From the NCBI GenBank assembly GCA_910890315.1, contig CAJVGD010000017.1, positions 372,001-436,000 of the forward strand: DNA of 64,000 bases, read 5' to 3'. The notes below the pieces were generated by a model. It searched no databases and was not told the DNA's origin. It worked only from the letters and a program-made list of their open reading frames with translations. The translations under genes were made by a program, and so were the position numbers. Below, piece by piece: positions 12,156 through 22,983 of the stretch; the stretch's first letter is position 1; every line of letters starts with the position of its first letter. The DNA comes from Serendipita indica DSM 11827. Taxonomy: Eukaryota > Basidiomycota > Agaricomycetes > Sebacinales > Serendipitaceae.

Positions 12156-12174
12156 CACGTGTCTGCTGGTTAAC
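12156..12174 (-). promoter_or_regulatory. Family promoter module, copy B (E-box + GTTAACCAGCAG)
   Basis: On the minus strand GTTAACCAGCAG is followed by CACGTG (plus-strand 12156-12161), 86 bp upstream of the ATG, then a GATAGATAAG element. The same order and spacing occur at copies C and D. CACGTG is a classic bHLH target and AGATAAG a GATA-factor target; which factor binds is unknown. Confidence 0.6.
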
Positions 12175-12502
12175 AGTGGCTGATTAACGATTTGAATTAC
12201 TATTCTCACCCATAGCTCGGAATGGTATCCATATGCGGGTTTAGCATTGTAAACACGCATGAGATACTACAAGCGAGGGATGACGTTTAGCCAAGTCGTG
12301 TCTGTAGTAAACCAAATTGCTACCTGGTCGATTGTTTGACATCCCTAGTACTTTCAATCGTGAGGTTCGCGTTTTACTATTGTTAAGTGGATTGCTTAAA
12401 GAAAGACGGATCGTATAGGTCAACACGACGAAATTACGCAGAAATGTCCAATGAACAGCGTCCAATAAGATAATGCAGAAGCCATGTCAGATGAGGAATC
12501 GT

Positions 12503-13745
12503 CTAAGAGTTGTTATTGGACAACTCGAAGGGACATGGCGCCTCGGTGAGTGTCGCAGAGGTTGTCGACTTTGTAACCAAACCAGCAATGTCCATGGAAA
12601 CTGCGACACTAAGATTGATACCTACAAAATTTTCAGTAACGTAACCTTATAGATGGACGGATGGACAAACCGGGTCGTACTCCGCCGGTGTACTGATTTT
12701 TGTTCCGGCAAGCATTGTAGACGGTCGACCATGTAGTATCCGAAGTGTTTGCAGCCGTATAGTTGAACGTGACCGGAATAAGCACCCGCGTGAAAGCCTT
12801 TGCGGGGAGCACATATCCATATAAATCGCCCTCACCAATCTTCTTGAGTGTGTCGAGGCTCGCGACTTCGGCATGCATATGCTTGAACTTGAGTGGTAGG
12901 AAGTTCTTTCCCGTATCGAGATGGACGTCCAACGAGGCGTTGAATGTGAACGAGGCTGGGAATCTTCCAAACTTTGGCTCATCGTCTTCATTTGTTGAGT
13001 TGGCGAGCGGAGCCCCAGTATTCCATGTAAATGACGGCACTCGTGGGATAGTAAAAGCGAGGATGATACCCGTTCTGGACGGAGCTAGGGTCAGCGTTTC
13101 CCCACACTAGGTAACGGTGGATCACGTACGCGCAGATGAGGAAGAATGCCAACCATACAATCGTACGGCGTGTTCCCCATTTTCCACAAAGCCCTATCTC
13201 GTCTCGCCACCACGCTTTGAATTTCTGCCGGCGTTCATAATCACGGTCCTCTTTGCGGCCCTTTTTGGTCATTGCTCTGAGTTCCTCTGCCTTCCATTCA
13301 GCTCCTAGTGCTGGAACAGTGACCAGTTCGACGGGCGTGTCGGCCTCCTGTCCTCGGACGGACGCTGGGGGTCGCATAGATGGTGATGGAAGGGCCTGAT
13401 AGCTAGATGAACATCTCAGATATCAGCAAAGACATTTGCTTACTGCACTCACCCGTCGTTCTTGGCCTTTACCGAACTGTATCTCGGGCCAGCGTTATTG
13501 AAATCGGCGTAGACGTCCCAGCCGTTGTCTGGGTTGAGGTCATCCCCCTTGGAGGCATTCTGAGTCTCTCTGTTGTCGAAATATGCCCCTTTCTGGCCCG
13601 CCTGGATGTCCCGCGATGTTCGCGAGTTGTAAAAGTTTGAAGCCATCGACATATCGCGGGCATGCGTATTAGGAGCCGCTCTCGAGTTGGCGGAATATGC
13701 GTTTTCGTTATATTGAGAAAATCCAGAACGACGGTCGGAGTCCAT
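12503..13745 (-). CDS. LEA-2-like fungal plasma-membrane protein (type II topology)
   Basis: Exon 1 (13745-13453) encodes a polar N-terminus; exon 2 (from 13402) adds an acidic/basic stretch and one membrane helix (TIVWLAFFLICAYVIHRYLVW). The outer part has alternating-beta Asn-rich segments typical of the LEA-2 fold: FPASFTFNASLDVHLDTG, FLPLKFKHMHAEVASLDT, VLIPVTFNYTAANTSDTTW. The last exon (12621-12503) is short and ends GLVTKSTTSATLTEAPCPFE. The protein anchors in the plasma membrane with the LEA-2 domain outside; related fungal proteins have no firm function. Between about 13035 and 13060 the frame changes: the conserved reading continues ...FYYP-RVPSFTW only if one base is ignored, and no normal intron fits. 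Either a one-base error or an intron I cannot see. Confidence 0.75.
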
Positions 13746-13887
13746 TCTGAAGGTATTGAACGTGGTCGTAGGGGTGAAAGAGAGTGCCGCTTCATCGCCA
13801 CGAACGACCGGCTAACGTATCATGTTCACGTTAAGTTTCCAATTTGCTCTAATTGGTACGTAATAAAGTGTTTTCAACAGTCTAGCA

Positions 13888-14657
13888 TTAGTCCTGCGGC
13901 TCGCGGGCTTCGTCGATGTCGAGCATGGGCTCAAAGTCGTCTGCTCCTTCTTCAAACTCTTCTTCGAGATACTGAGAAGGTCCTTCCCCTCCCCAAATGT
14001 CCTGCTCTTCCTCCGCGTCGACGACGTCTGCCAAATAGGTCTCCTCTGCCTCCTGAGTGTTCTTCGAACGCTCGGCAAGCTTTTCTTGAACGAGCTTTAG
14101 AATATCATCTACATCGTTTTCAAAGCGGCTCTCCATCTCTTCGACAATCTGCAGTACAATTCAATCGGATGGCAATAGGGCGAATTGAATACGCACCACG
14201 TAGAGTTCGAGTACGCTTTGTGGACAGAGGTTGACAATCTGAAGCTTTTCAGCCTTGGTGAGTTGATATTTTCGCAGGCCGCGAGTCAAATGCGCTACTG
14301 CCTCTTCACTCTGACGAGCCGTAGGAAGGTTCTCGTTGTTGAGATACTGTAAAAGCTGAATACAGTGTCTAAGAGATACTGGTAGACTAATGACGGCAAG
14401 GAGAGCGCACCTCGACTTGAATCGTCCTTACATTCTCTGACACCTCTTCTGGTACAACATAGTTGGGTCCTTTGTAGAGATCTTCACTGTTCTCCTCTTT
14501 TTTAGTCGCCATGATTGCCCTTGTCTGTTCGAGTTGCTTTGCTTCCATTTCTTGCAACAACGAATAGACCTCATAGTTGGAAAGAAATGCGGCTCGAGCT
14601 TTGATAATCTGAAATAAATGAGACGGGCGTTCTACATGGCGCCTCTCTCACCTCCAT
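13888..14657 (-). CDS. rpc9: RNA polymerase III subunit RPC9 (CRCP/Rpc17)
   Basis: Four exons (14657-14652, 14608-14411, 14346-14197, 14148-13888) give 204 aa. The family start ME-IIKARAAFLSNYEVYSLL is obtained only by splicing a six-base first coding exon (ATG GAG) to exon 2. Exon 2 ends NVRTIQVE, exon 3 begins YLNNENLPTARQSEE and contains LTKAEKLQIVNLCP, the HRDC-like core shared with Rpb4; exon 4 gives IVEEMESRFENDVDDILKLV and an acidic tail about 60 residues longer than the human protein. RPC9 forms the Pol III stalk with RPC8 and takes part in initiation at tRNA and 5S genes. Confidence 0.9.
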
Positions 14658-14808
14658 CGTCTATCAGACGCTAAAAGCTGGAGCTAATCAACGAATTGGC
14701 TGCTTCTTCGTGTTCTGATATATGATTTACTCGAGATTAAAAGTCCCTTAGCCGACTTGGGTGTACTCTCGGGAATGTCAAGTCATGGAGGAGATCAAGA
14801 GAATTCTA

Positions 14809-16411
14809 TTACCGAACATGAGAATAGGTAGAGTTGTACGTGGACGGATTCTCTAATAGTGGAAACTCCGTCTGGTGGGCGTCCGGTGCAAAGTCCATTA
14901 CAAATGCACGATGCTGCGTCGCGCCCCAGATCCTGGACCCTTCAGCCTTCAAGCTGTAGATAGGCGAGCGGTCACCGCTCGCGACATAAGTCGACCAGCT
15001 GTCTGAAGGATTTCGTACGTCCCAAAGACATACAACGGAATGCATGGCAGACCCCGCTATCACATAGTGATGCTGATGAGGCAGCCCAGTGATACGGTCC
15101 CGCTCGCGTTCGGACTCGTCACTCATCTGCGCACGAGCGGCAAGACTGTACACTGGATCAAAGGAGCGCCATGGATCTGAGAGTGTCATAACGGGGACCA
15201 AACTGGGCGGTTCAGAGTCGGAGGTTTTCCTTTGCCTCGTCGAACACCGAAGGTCGTGAATACGAACTTTGCCATCATACCATCCCGAGGTTATGAGCTC
15301 GGGTGGTCCACCAGGTAGATATTCTCCAATGCAAAAGACTGGTGTTTCACGTCCAGGACCGCTCAGAATAGCTCGAGGTTTCCGTGAGAGCATTCCTTGC
15401 TCAACGTCGTAAATCGAAACATTCTTCGCAGTGCCGATGGCGGTGTAAGGTAAGGACGCGGTGAGTTGTAGATGAGTGGACCATGAAGTATTCCCAGTTG
15501 CTAGCTGATTTGGAGGGATCCATGGGGTAGCAGCGTTGAGGAGGTGCAGGGTTCCCGTCGATGTCAACGCAATAGCGGTATTTCCTTGGGAAGCTAACGC
15601 TCGTAAGCTGCCATTTCCAACCGGATAAGATGCTGTGCGATGGGCTTGCAGGAAGGGAGGTTGGGATTGTCGTCGTCGCTGATTAGTGGAGTGCTTTTGC
15701 TGCGGTATGCCTAAGGGCAACTGCACACGGACAAGCGTGCCATTTAAGCTTGATACCAGCAGCATCTCGTTCTTTCCCCCATCTGGGAGGAAAGTAAGAC
15801 CAGTGATATCAAAAGTGGGCTCGTCTTGGAAGACGACAAAATTGCCTTCACATTTGACTGCGGAAGCTTGTCGCGTATGGTCGTAGTCGAACCGGTAGCT
15901 TGTCACCATATGACCGACCGCAACGACTAATCTGAAAAGTGCGACGATCAATAGGTACTCGCTGAAGAGTATTCCACTAGCCTGCTAGGAGAAAGCGCGA
16001 CGATTGGGAGGTGCTTGCTTCGCCACGGAGCATTCAGGTTCCGTCCTAGAAAGCGACGAGAGACCCATCCTGCGTTGATAAGATGGCTTTCTCGAGCTCG
16101 CTGTCCCCAGGTCAGCGATTGCCAGCGCTGAGTTTCGCTGGGGGTGTCGCGGTGAATAAAGCGACAAAAGTCCTTCCATCCAGTCTCAACAACCTATAGG
16201 GAAATGTGAGTTGATAGCAAAACTAATCAGAAGGCCCGCTTACCAACTTGTTAAAGACTGTGCATGTCGCGCAAAGGGCTGCGAGACTCCTGTGGTCCAG
16301 AAAATGAAATAGGTGTAGCAAAAGCTCGATTGGAAGGCTCGTAAAGAGATAATCCCTCGAATTATCGTCGATAGTATCCCGTGAGCGAGTAATAAACTGA
16401 TTTGGAGGCAT
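14809..16411 (-). CDS. F-box protein with WD40-like repeats (SCF substrate adaptor)
   Basis: Exons 16411-16244, 16193-15982 and 15931-14809 give 500 aa. The F-box is near residues 17-52 (LFTSLPIELLLHLFHFLDHRS..ALCATCTVFNKL). Next comes an F-box-linked stretch (WKDFCRFIHRDTP..WGQRARES), then weak WD/beta-propeller repeats with DITGLTFLPDGG, ASLPYTAIGTAKNVSIYD, SGWYDGKVRIHDLR and GSAMHSVVCLWDVRNPSDSW. Expected role: recruits a substrate to Skp1-Cul1 ubiquitin ligase. The start at MPPNQF fits F-box spacing; an in-frame ATG exists at 16495. Intron 2 (15981-15932, 50 bp) keeps frame only with a GC donor (AG|GCTAGT). Confidence 0.85.
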
Positions 16412-16798
16412 CCTGGAGATTTTATAACGTTTCTGCGAGGTATAGATATTATCCTTAGACGTTTTATATAACCCCCATAGCGCGGACCAGTTCAAGTTAA
16501 TTGGCGGTGCGGTTGACGCCGAGCTGACTCGTTAATACATGAGAATGACTCGTAAATCAATAATATTCAATTGTAAAACTAGGAATGTTAGGCAGCGGAA
16601 CGAGCGATGTTCTGGTGTGTGGGTAACAGTAACACCGTCAAGAGAGCTCCTAATCAGTTTTCGAACACGGAGAAGAGTAGCAGACGATAGAATCGCGCAA
16701 ATATGCGCCGCATCTGCCCCTTGACGGTAACTGGTTGGCCAGCACCGAAAGTGTTCGGGTACTACTTGCGTAAAGGATGGAGAACACGACGAGTGGAA

Positions 16799-19586
16799 TT
16801 ATGAAATCTTGGATTTTACAGCATCTGGTATCAACTCTGGTGGTATCGATCGTATGGCCTAGCTGGTGTCAGCCGATCATCAGGGTATCAAGTACCGCTA
16901 ACCTTGTTCAATACTCCCTCGCCGCCGATATCCCAGGCTGGTAACGAGATATCATACAGCAATTGGGTTAGCTCTGTGACTAGCCTCCCAAGGCCGTCTC
17001 GTTCCTTTGTATACTTCCTCCACTGCACGACGTTTGAAAGGAGCTTAGATACCCTCCTCAAATACCTCTGCCGGGCTTGAATGACTTCAGGGTCAAATAC
17101 CGTGCGGGTTCGGTCGGCGCTGAGGTAAAAGCGTTGATACTGGGCCGTTAGCTCTGATTGAGCGCGTATATACGCTTTCGAGATCGAGGTAAGTAGAGAC
17201 TGGAAAGAGTCAGACAGGTTGATCACGATGAACGAAATCACGAACCGAGTATCGTATATTCTCTCTGCCCAATGATGCTTCCACTTGTTCGGCCAAGTCT
17301 ATTGCGCGCAATACATGCGGCTTGGAGTATGCGTCGAACGCGCCTCCTGCGATAATAGCATTGAGGCGTGGAATCAGCATGTTACTGCACATAATAATTG
17401 GCAATTCGTCTTCTGGTCGAACTTCCTCGTCCTCCTCCATCTCTGGATGGGCATAGTCGTGCAGTTGTGAATACCATTTGAATTCTTCCAGCCTTGGAGT
17501 ATGCTATGGAAGGTTAGAAGCAAGGCGGTGTTGGATGGTCGAAACTCACGTCGAAAGGTAGCCATCTGAGCTGTTCCTCGCGCCCAGTACTCCCAGCACT
17601 GGACGAGTGCCATCCCACCAAAGGCGTTCATGTAAACATCCGGCCATTTCTCCTTCCACTCCCTAAACCACACTGCAATACCATGTCTAGGATCACGATA
17701 CGCCTTTGCCTTGACATCCTCGAGGAGCTCAGTATCAACCTTTTCCTTCAAAGAGGTCATAGCCTGCTGGAAGTCTGCAGCATCTCCCGCCGAAAGTGCG
17801 GCATCCGTTGCGTAGCCTTCTTCCATCGAGCTCGACGTGTGCCTCTGCGTTCGGGCCTGCCTTCTCTCCTTCCGTACAGCTGACTGTGGCTTGCTATTCG
17901 ACGGCAAACCGCGACCTAGCTCGTCGGTAACAGCCTCCTGGTTTTGAAGATCCAATGGGACACCAAAGATAAGGACGAGATCATCTTCATTATCATCTGT
18001 CCTCCGCTTCGTGATCATCTCGGCACGTTCCTTCAGCAATGACAAGTGTTCTTCCTCTAGCTTTTCCAAGGCTGGGTACTATTAGAGGCTTGAGTGAGAA
18101 TAATAGAGATTTAGGTAGCTTTGACATACCTTGGCATCGAAAAAGTCTGCTAGGGTCTCTATACGATCACGGAATGTTTGAAACCAGGCTCGTTTCGACT
18201 CGGTCTCCTCGACCTGTCGCCTGATATTATCTTGCTCTGTGGTGTATTGTATCATGTCTTGAGCGAGCGAGGCCATATTGCTCGCATTTTGAGAGTGAGA
18301 GGTATTGAGACTGGCCAATCCAGAAGATATCCGAAGCACAGCAGAGTCAATGGAAGGGATCGCAATTGGAGTCGGTACTATGATGTATCAGCTACCGAAA
18401 AGTTGAATGAAATGACTCACTTGACTGCGCCTTGTAGATTCGAGATTGCAAAGGTTTGGAGTCAGCGGCAGATGTGGGTACTGCACGCTTGACTTGTGCG
18501 AGTTCCCATTCCATCGTTTCCTCGTCCTGTTCGTCCCTGTCAGTGGAATTAATCGCTTTGAATGAGCCTATACGCCGAAACACGTACACTTCCTCGATCA
18601 TCTCCGCTATGCCCTTCTTTCGTTGCTTTGCCTCTTCCTTTCTTCCCTTCTTGCTCAGAGCAATTCTCTCTTGAGCACCAGTATATTCTGCATCGTCTGA
18701 AGCCCAGTTAGGTGTGCTGGAGCTTTTAAAGAGTACGAACCGTCATCTCCTTCACCCAAATCATCGTCTTCTCTCATCAGTCGAGATTCAGGATGCGGCC
18801 CGGGAGCAAAGTCATCTCTTTTAGCCACAGTCAGCGAAATAAAGTCTTCTTCTCCACCCGTCGCGGCTCCAGTTTTCCGTAGACGGTCTCGCTTCTCTTT
18901 CGCCGCCTTGATGGATGACTCTGTCGGAATCAGCGTCTCTTTGGTGTGGGTGGATATTAAAGGCAGTTCTTCCATGTTCTCAATGACCGCGCCGTCCATC
19001 TCGCTCTCATCAAAGGTGAGCTCAGAGTCGACATCCATCTTCTCTCCGGTTCGTGACGAGTCAAAGTTGGGCGGTCTGGCACTATTTGTGCTAGCTTTGA
19101 GCTCCTGTAGGTATGCTGCGTCATACTTTGGGCCCTCTTGACGCGTCGCAATCGAGGTTTGCTCGAGTCGAGCGGTGATACTTGCTCCAGGACTGGACCA
19201 GCGATGAGCGATCAAGTGGAATGACGCGTCAAATACCCACCTGGATGATACACTTATCCCACTTTTCATCTTTCTGCTTAATGCAGACTTCTTGACCTGG
19301 AAAACGCCTCCATCGTCACCTTCTCCTCCCTTTAACCCACAGAATCAGCAATAAGGAATCAGCTCTAAATGGTGACCATATACAGGCTGACCTCGTCTGC
19401 TTCTAGCCCAAAAGAGAGACGTGATTGTGGTTTTGACCGACCCTTGGCCTTGTTCTTAAAGTTGGAGACTACAGTCTTGACTTCTGCAACCCCTTCTTCC
19501 TCATTATTCTCGTCCCGAGCGCGAATTGTCTTGCTCTTTACTCTCTTTACAAAGGTCGGCGTTTCCGCCATGGCGGTCGGGTCCAA
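16799..19586 (-). CDS. GCFC2/PAXBP1-like splicing protein
   Basis: Many short introns. The N-terminus (MDPTAMAETPTFVKRVKSK.., or from the second Met at 19571) leads to SKPQSRLSFG, the family's (K/R)LSFG motif, then GVFQVKKSALSRKM and the helix PKYDAAYLQELKAST. Acidic linkers carry TSIATRQ, LRKTG and DDLGEGDD segments, followed by a coiled coil (DMIQYTTEQDNIRRQVEETESKR..., LEKLEEEHLSLLKERAEM) and the GCF C-terminal domain with DPRHGIAVWFREWKEKWPD and YMNAFGGMALVQCWEYWARG. The last exon reads AIRSIPPELIPDAVKSKIS and stops at 16799. Relatives (human GCFC2/PAXBP1, yeast Ntr2) act in the spliceosome, at intron-lariat stage or disassembly. It lies 73 bp downstream of URM1 on the same strand. Confidence 0.87.
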
Positions 19587-19658
19587 AGGGGTGGCTACAG
19601 TGATCTCGCCGTGTTTTGTTCAATCCGTAAACTGTAAGAGAGATTTACAAATGAATAA

Positions 19659-20090
19659 TCAACCGCCGTGGAGAGTACTGATAAAGACTATCTCGTCTTT
19701 TGGCTGAAGTATATAGTCGCCCTCTCCCTCGAGCTCCCAATCCGTATCATTGATTAATACGAGTATTCCTGGTCGACTTTGGGACTGTGATCAGCCTTTA
19801 TAGTGTCGCAATGTCTGAGAGATAAACATTTACACTGTCTCGCCTTCAACAAATAGTCCCTCTCGTTCCTTTAGCATGTTATCTTTCATCCATTGAATCA
19901 GGAAAGTAATATCTGATGGCCGGTCTGCTTGCTTGGATCCACTCGGAGTGGCAGCTGCAATTGCTGGTATCGAGACTTCATGGGACCGAATATTCCCAAA
20001 TAGAAGTTCTGCTCCTCCTCCAAACTGAATTTTGAGATTTATTGTCTCACCCGAGGCCATGGTGACGTTGAGACCAAAGTCGTTTGCCAT
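19659..20090 (-). CDS. urm1: Ubiquitin-related modifier 1 (URM1)
   Basis: Two exons. Exon 1 holds [17 protein letters not shown], the beta-grasp start, and [24 protein letters not shown]. Splicing at GT|GTAAAT to AAAG|TCGACC yields the canonical [18 protein letters not shown] join, followed by [21 protein letters not shown] and the stop. The C-terminal Gly-Gly needed for thiocarboxylation by Uba4 is exact. URM1 is the sulfur carrier for 2-thiouridine at the wobble position of tRNAs and a protein modifier. The body is somewhat longer than in yeast through an Ala/Ser/Pro insert. The start may be ATG at 20090 or 20060; most orthologues begin near the latter. Confidence 0.93.
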
Positions 20091-20373
20091 CTTGAACTGC
20101 TCCACGAGTTATCTTTTATCAGCACTGGCCATAAATCTTATCTCAAAGCATAACAACGGTACTATCTGATTTGTAGAAGGGTTTTATTGGCACTGTAAGT
20201 GGATATTCGTCTCATGTCGTGGCTTCTAGTCATGTTGACGTCCTCTTTTATACGTTTCACCAGGCAATCCTGCAAGTATCCTTTATTTATCTTTCTATAC
20301 GTGATGCGGTAGTAAAAGGGTCGACTCCTTTCACCTCGTCCTGGCTACTGGCCCCTTTGGACTCTTGCACGTT

Positions 20374-20628
20374 CTAATTCTCGGCATCCCAACCAAGCTT
20401 AACGATGGTGTATGCCGTAAGGCGGGACAAATATTGATAAATCCATCCTATGGGTGACTGTGCACGACTCGCAGGGCTCGCAATCAATGTCCTTCGAGTA
20501 AAGGCGCGGTCGTATAATGCCTGTTTGATAGCAGGCACAAAGTGCACTGTCGAACCCGTTAACTCCTTCAGGGAGACTCTGGGATTGGCGTGTGCATCCT
20601 CTCCTTGCCAAACCTCTGACGCTGGCAT
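20374..20628 (-). CDS. Small hypothetical protein, 84 aa
   Basis: The frame MPASEVWQGEDAHANPRVS..SPIGWIYQYLSRLTAYTIVKLGWDAEN ends in an amphipathic segment and may be a small membrane-associated or mitochondrial protein; I do not recognise a family. Just upstream (20709-20674) is ATG TCC TTT CCA... followed by a perfect donor (GTAAGT), which looks like a first exon, but its phase does not match this frame with any acceptor I see. Either the protein starts at the internal ATG used here or the junction has a base error. It is divergent from the DnaJ gene by roughly 215-300 bp. Confidence 0.4.
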   Translation of the reverse strand: MPASEVWQGEDAHANPRVSLKELTGSTVHFVPAIKQALYDRAFTRRTLIASPASRAQSPIGWIYQYLSRLTAYTIVKLGWDAEN

Positions 20629-20923
20629 GCCTTACCTGTTCCTCGGAACAAGTTGGTGTATTGCGTACTTACCGGTAGAGGTGGCCCAGGGTGGTCTGGA
20701 AAGGACATTATCCTAATGGGGAGACCATTTTACTAGTGTATGCTGGCTAGAGGCCAACGCCAGTGTACGTGGTTGTGGTCTGTCAAATGCAGATCCTTTG
20801 GAGTCACGTCAGGATGGGAATGGGGAATGAGAACTCTATGATAGTGCCTCCTCGAGGCAGCTGAATCATATTTTGTTCTTTGAACGTACTGACCAGCTGT
20901 ATAGTCAACGAATTCGACCGACC

Positions 20924-22774
20924 ATGCTCTCTCCAGGAGCAGAGACGGTTGCACGGATGATTGGGTGGACCTTTCTCCCAGACTTTGGCTCGAGGATCTT
21001 ACTCCAGACCTATCGAAACCTTCAAGTCACACTCTTACCCAGGTTGGGTTTCAAGTCGTCAGTTCCACCGCCAGTCGGTTCCCCAGCCTATGCTCTCCAG
21101 CAACGAATATGCTTCTCGCTTGTGATTCTATTTTACCTACTATACACGTCGGTACAGGCATACGTCCAGGCCCCGCCAAACTTTTACGAATTACTTGGAG
21201 TTTCGCCAGATGTAGAGGAGGGGCCGCTCAAGACTGCGTTTCGCAATTTTGCCAGAGTGAATCACCCGGACAAAGTTGGTCCTGCCGGAGAAGCAAGGTT
21301 CATTGCTGCCAGGGATGCTTTTGATACTCTCAAGAGCAGCACAAGCGATTTGCGTATGACCGCTTTGGTCCAGACGTCATTGGATGGGCATCTGAATGTA
21401 CGACTGTTAGCGATTACCTGGAGCGGGGCATGATGGCCAGCTCTGGATTCTATATTGCAACCATTGTGGTGATGCTGCTGTATGCCATTTTTGGCCAAAG
21501 TGGCTTTGGTGCCTTTGTGAGTAGTTTTGACCTCACAATGCATCTCTTTGACCTATCGGCAGTGGCGTTATCACCTCTTCTTCACCATCGCTTGTTCAGA
21601 ACTCCTCCTAATCCTCTCACCGGACATTTGGATCCTGAAAACCATCTTCCCCTCCCGAGTGGTTTACCAACATATCCGTCTACTTCGCCAAATATTCATA
21701 TCACTCTCCTTTGCCATTACGCGCATTGGACCTGCCATGCTGCCCTCTTTCTCTGGCCTTGGGCCGACGCAAGGAGAATGGGAGCAGGAGAGGACTGCGC
21801 TATATATGGTGGTCAAGCAGGTTACGGAGATTGCTGCGCGTCTCGATCGTGAGATTAGCAGAATGATTCAACTGGAGATTAGAGCCGCTCACGGACAGGT
21901 TGAAGAATACGCTCCCTCACAACCTATCCCAGAGGGACTAGCTGCTACTGCTCCCGCTCCGCCAACAACGCCGGGCGTGATGTTAGCTGGCACGAGCAGG
22001 CCAGGCTCGTATATTTCTCAGAAACCTGGAGGGAACAAGCACCCTCAAGCTGAGGGTCACACTTCGCAATCAACCTCTGCACCTATTGCTGGGCTAGGAG
22101 GTGTCGAACTTGATGATGGTGTGATGCGACGGCTCAACAAAGAAGTGGTGAATCTGGTCTTGGAGAAAAACATTAAGCGACACCCAATGCTGGCACGGAT
22201 ATGGAGGGACGGTGTCATGGCTGGACGCGCTGCTTATGAGCGCGAAAAGGAGGAAAGACTTCGCGAGGCTCGCAAGCCCAGCGATTCGTTGTCCCAATCT
22301 GACGCCACAGCAGTTGAGATACTACCACGAGACCTCTCTGGACCATCTTCTTCGACTAAACCGGGTCCGTGGAAACAAGACTATATTCGACGACGAGCCC
22401 GGAGCGAGGACTACTTCACCGCACCGTCATCTTTCAGAGAACAACTCGAGATAAGAGACACCCCTCCCCCAACTTCTCTCCGCCACATCTCCGAGTTTTC
22501 CTCAGAGGGAACGCCCTCTACGGGCTCATCACGCAACTCGACGCCAGAGGTTCCAGACGTTTCGTCCTCTTCGCTACTCAATGTCCAAAGGGAAGAACTT
22601 AGCCGTATGACTTTGTCGCCTGGACCCGAGTTCCAAGCGAACGAGACGCTCTCAATGCGACGGCTGAGCAACGAGGCCTTTCCTCCATCCATCCCGCCGC
22701 CGGGATCACCACCGCCAACTGCGGAAGGGCGATTTGATGTCCTCCGGAGTCGATCCATGTCCCTGGTTAGCTAA
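20924..22774 (+). CDS. Membrane-bound DnaJ (Hsp40) protein with long C-terminal tail
   Basis: N-terminal part (MLSPGAETVARMIGW..), a membrane helix (CFSLVILFYLLYTSVQAYV), then a J-domain: FYELLGVSPDVEEGPLKTAF..NHPDKVGPAGEARFIAARDAFDTLK, with HPD intact. It continues RFAYDRFGPDVIGW..DYLERGMMASSGFYI and further hydrophobic segments (ATIVVMLLYAIFG; YHLFFTIACSELLLILSP), one intron (GTGAGT near 21516), then a cytosolic tail of about 330 residues rich in Ser/Pro. Probably an ER or nuclear-envelope Hsp70 co-chaperone. At 21331-21350 the conserved reading moves by one base between AFDTLK and KRFAYDRFG; no intron fits there, so the locus is either mis-assembled or frameshifted. Confidence 0.8.
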
Positions 22775-22983
22775 ATTATACTTTTCCGATACCGATAACG
22801 TGTACACATACCCTGTGATTGAATCTGAGCGTCTTTATTCACCTTGGAAATGGCTAATATGCCGGCTTTCCGTATAGAAGAGTGAAAGGGAGACTTCAGT
22901 CGAAATATGCCACCTGTATGAGTGCGTCGGAGATGGTCCGCAGGTGACGTCTCGCACTTGGAACCCACGTCGACCTTGGCTAA

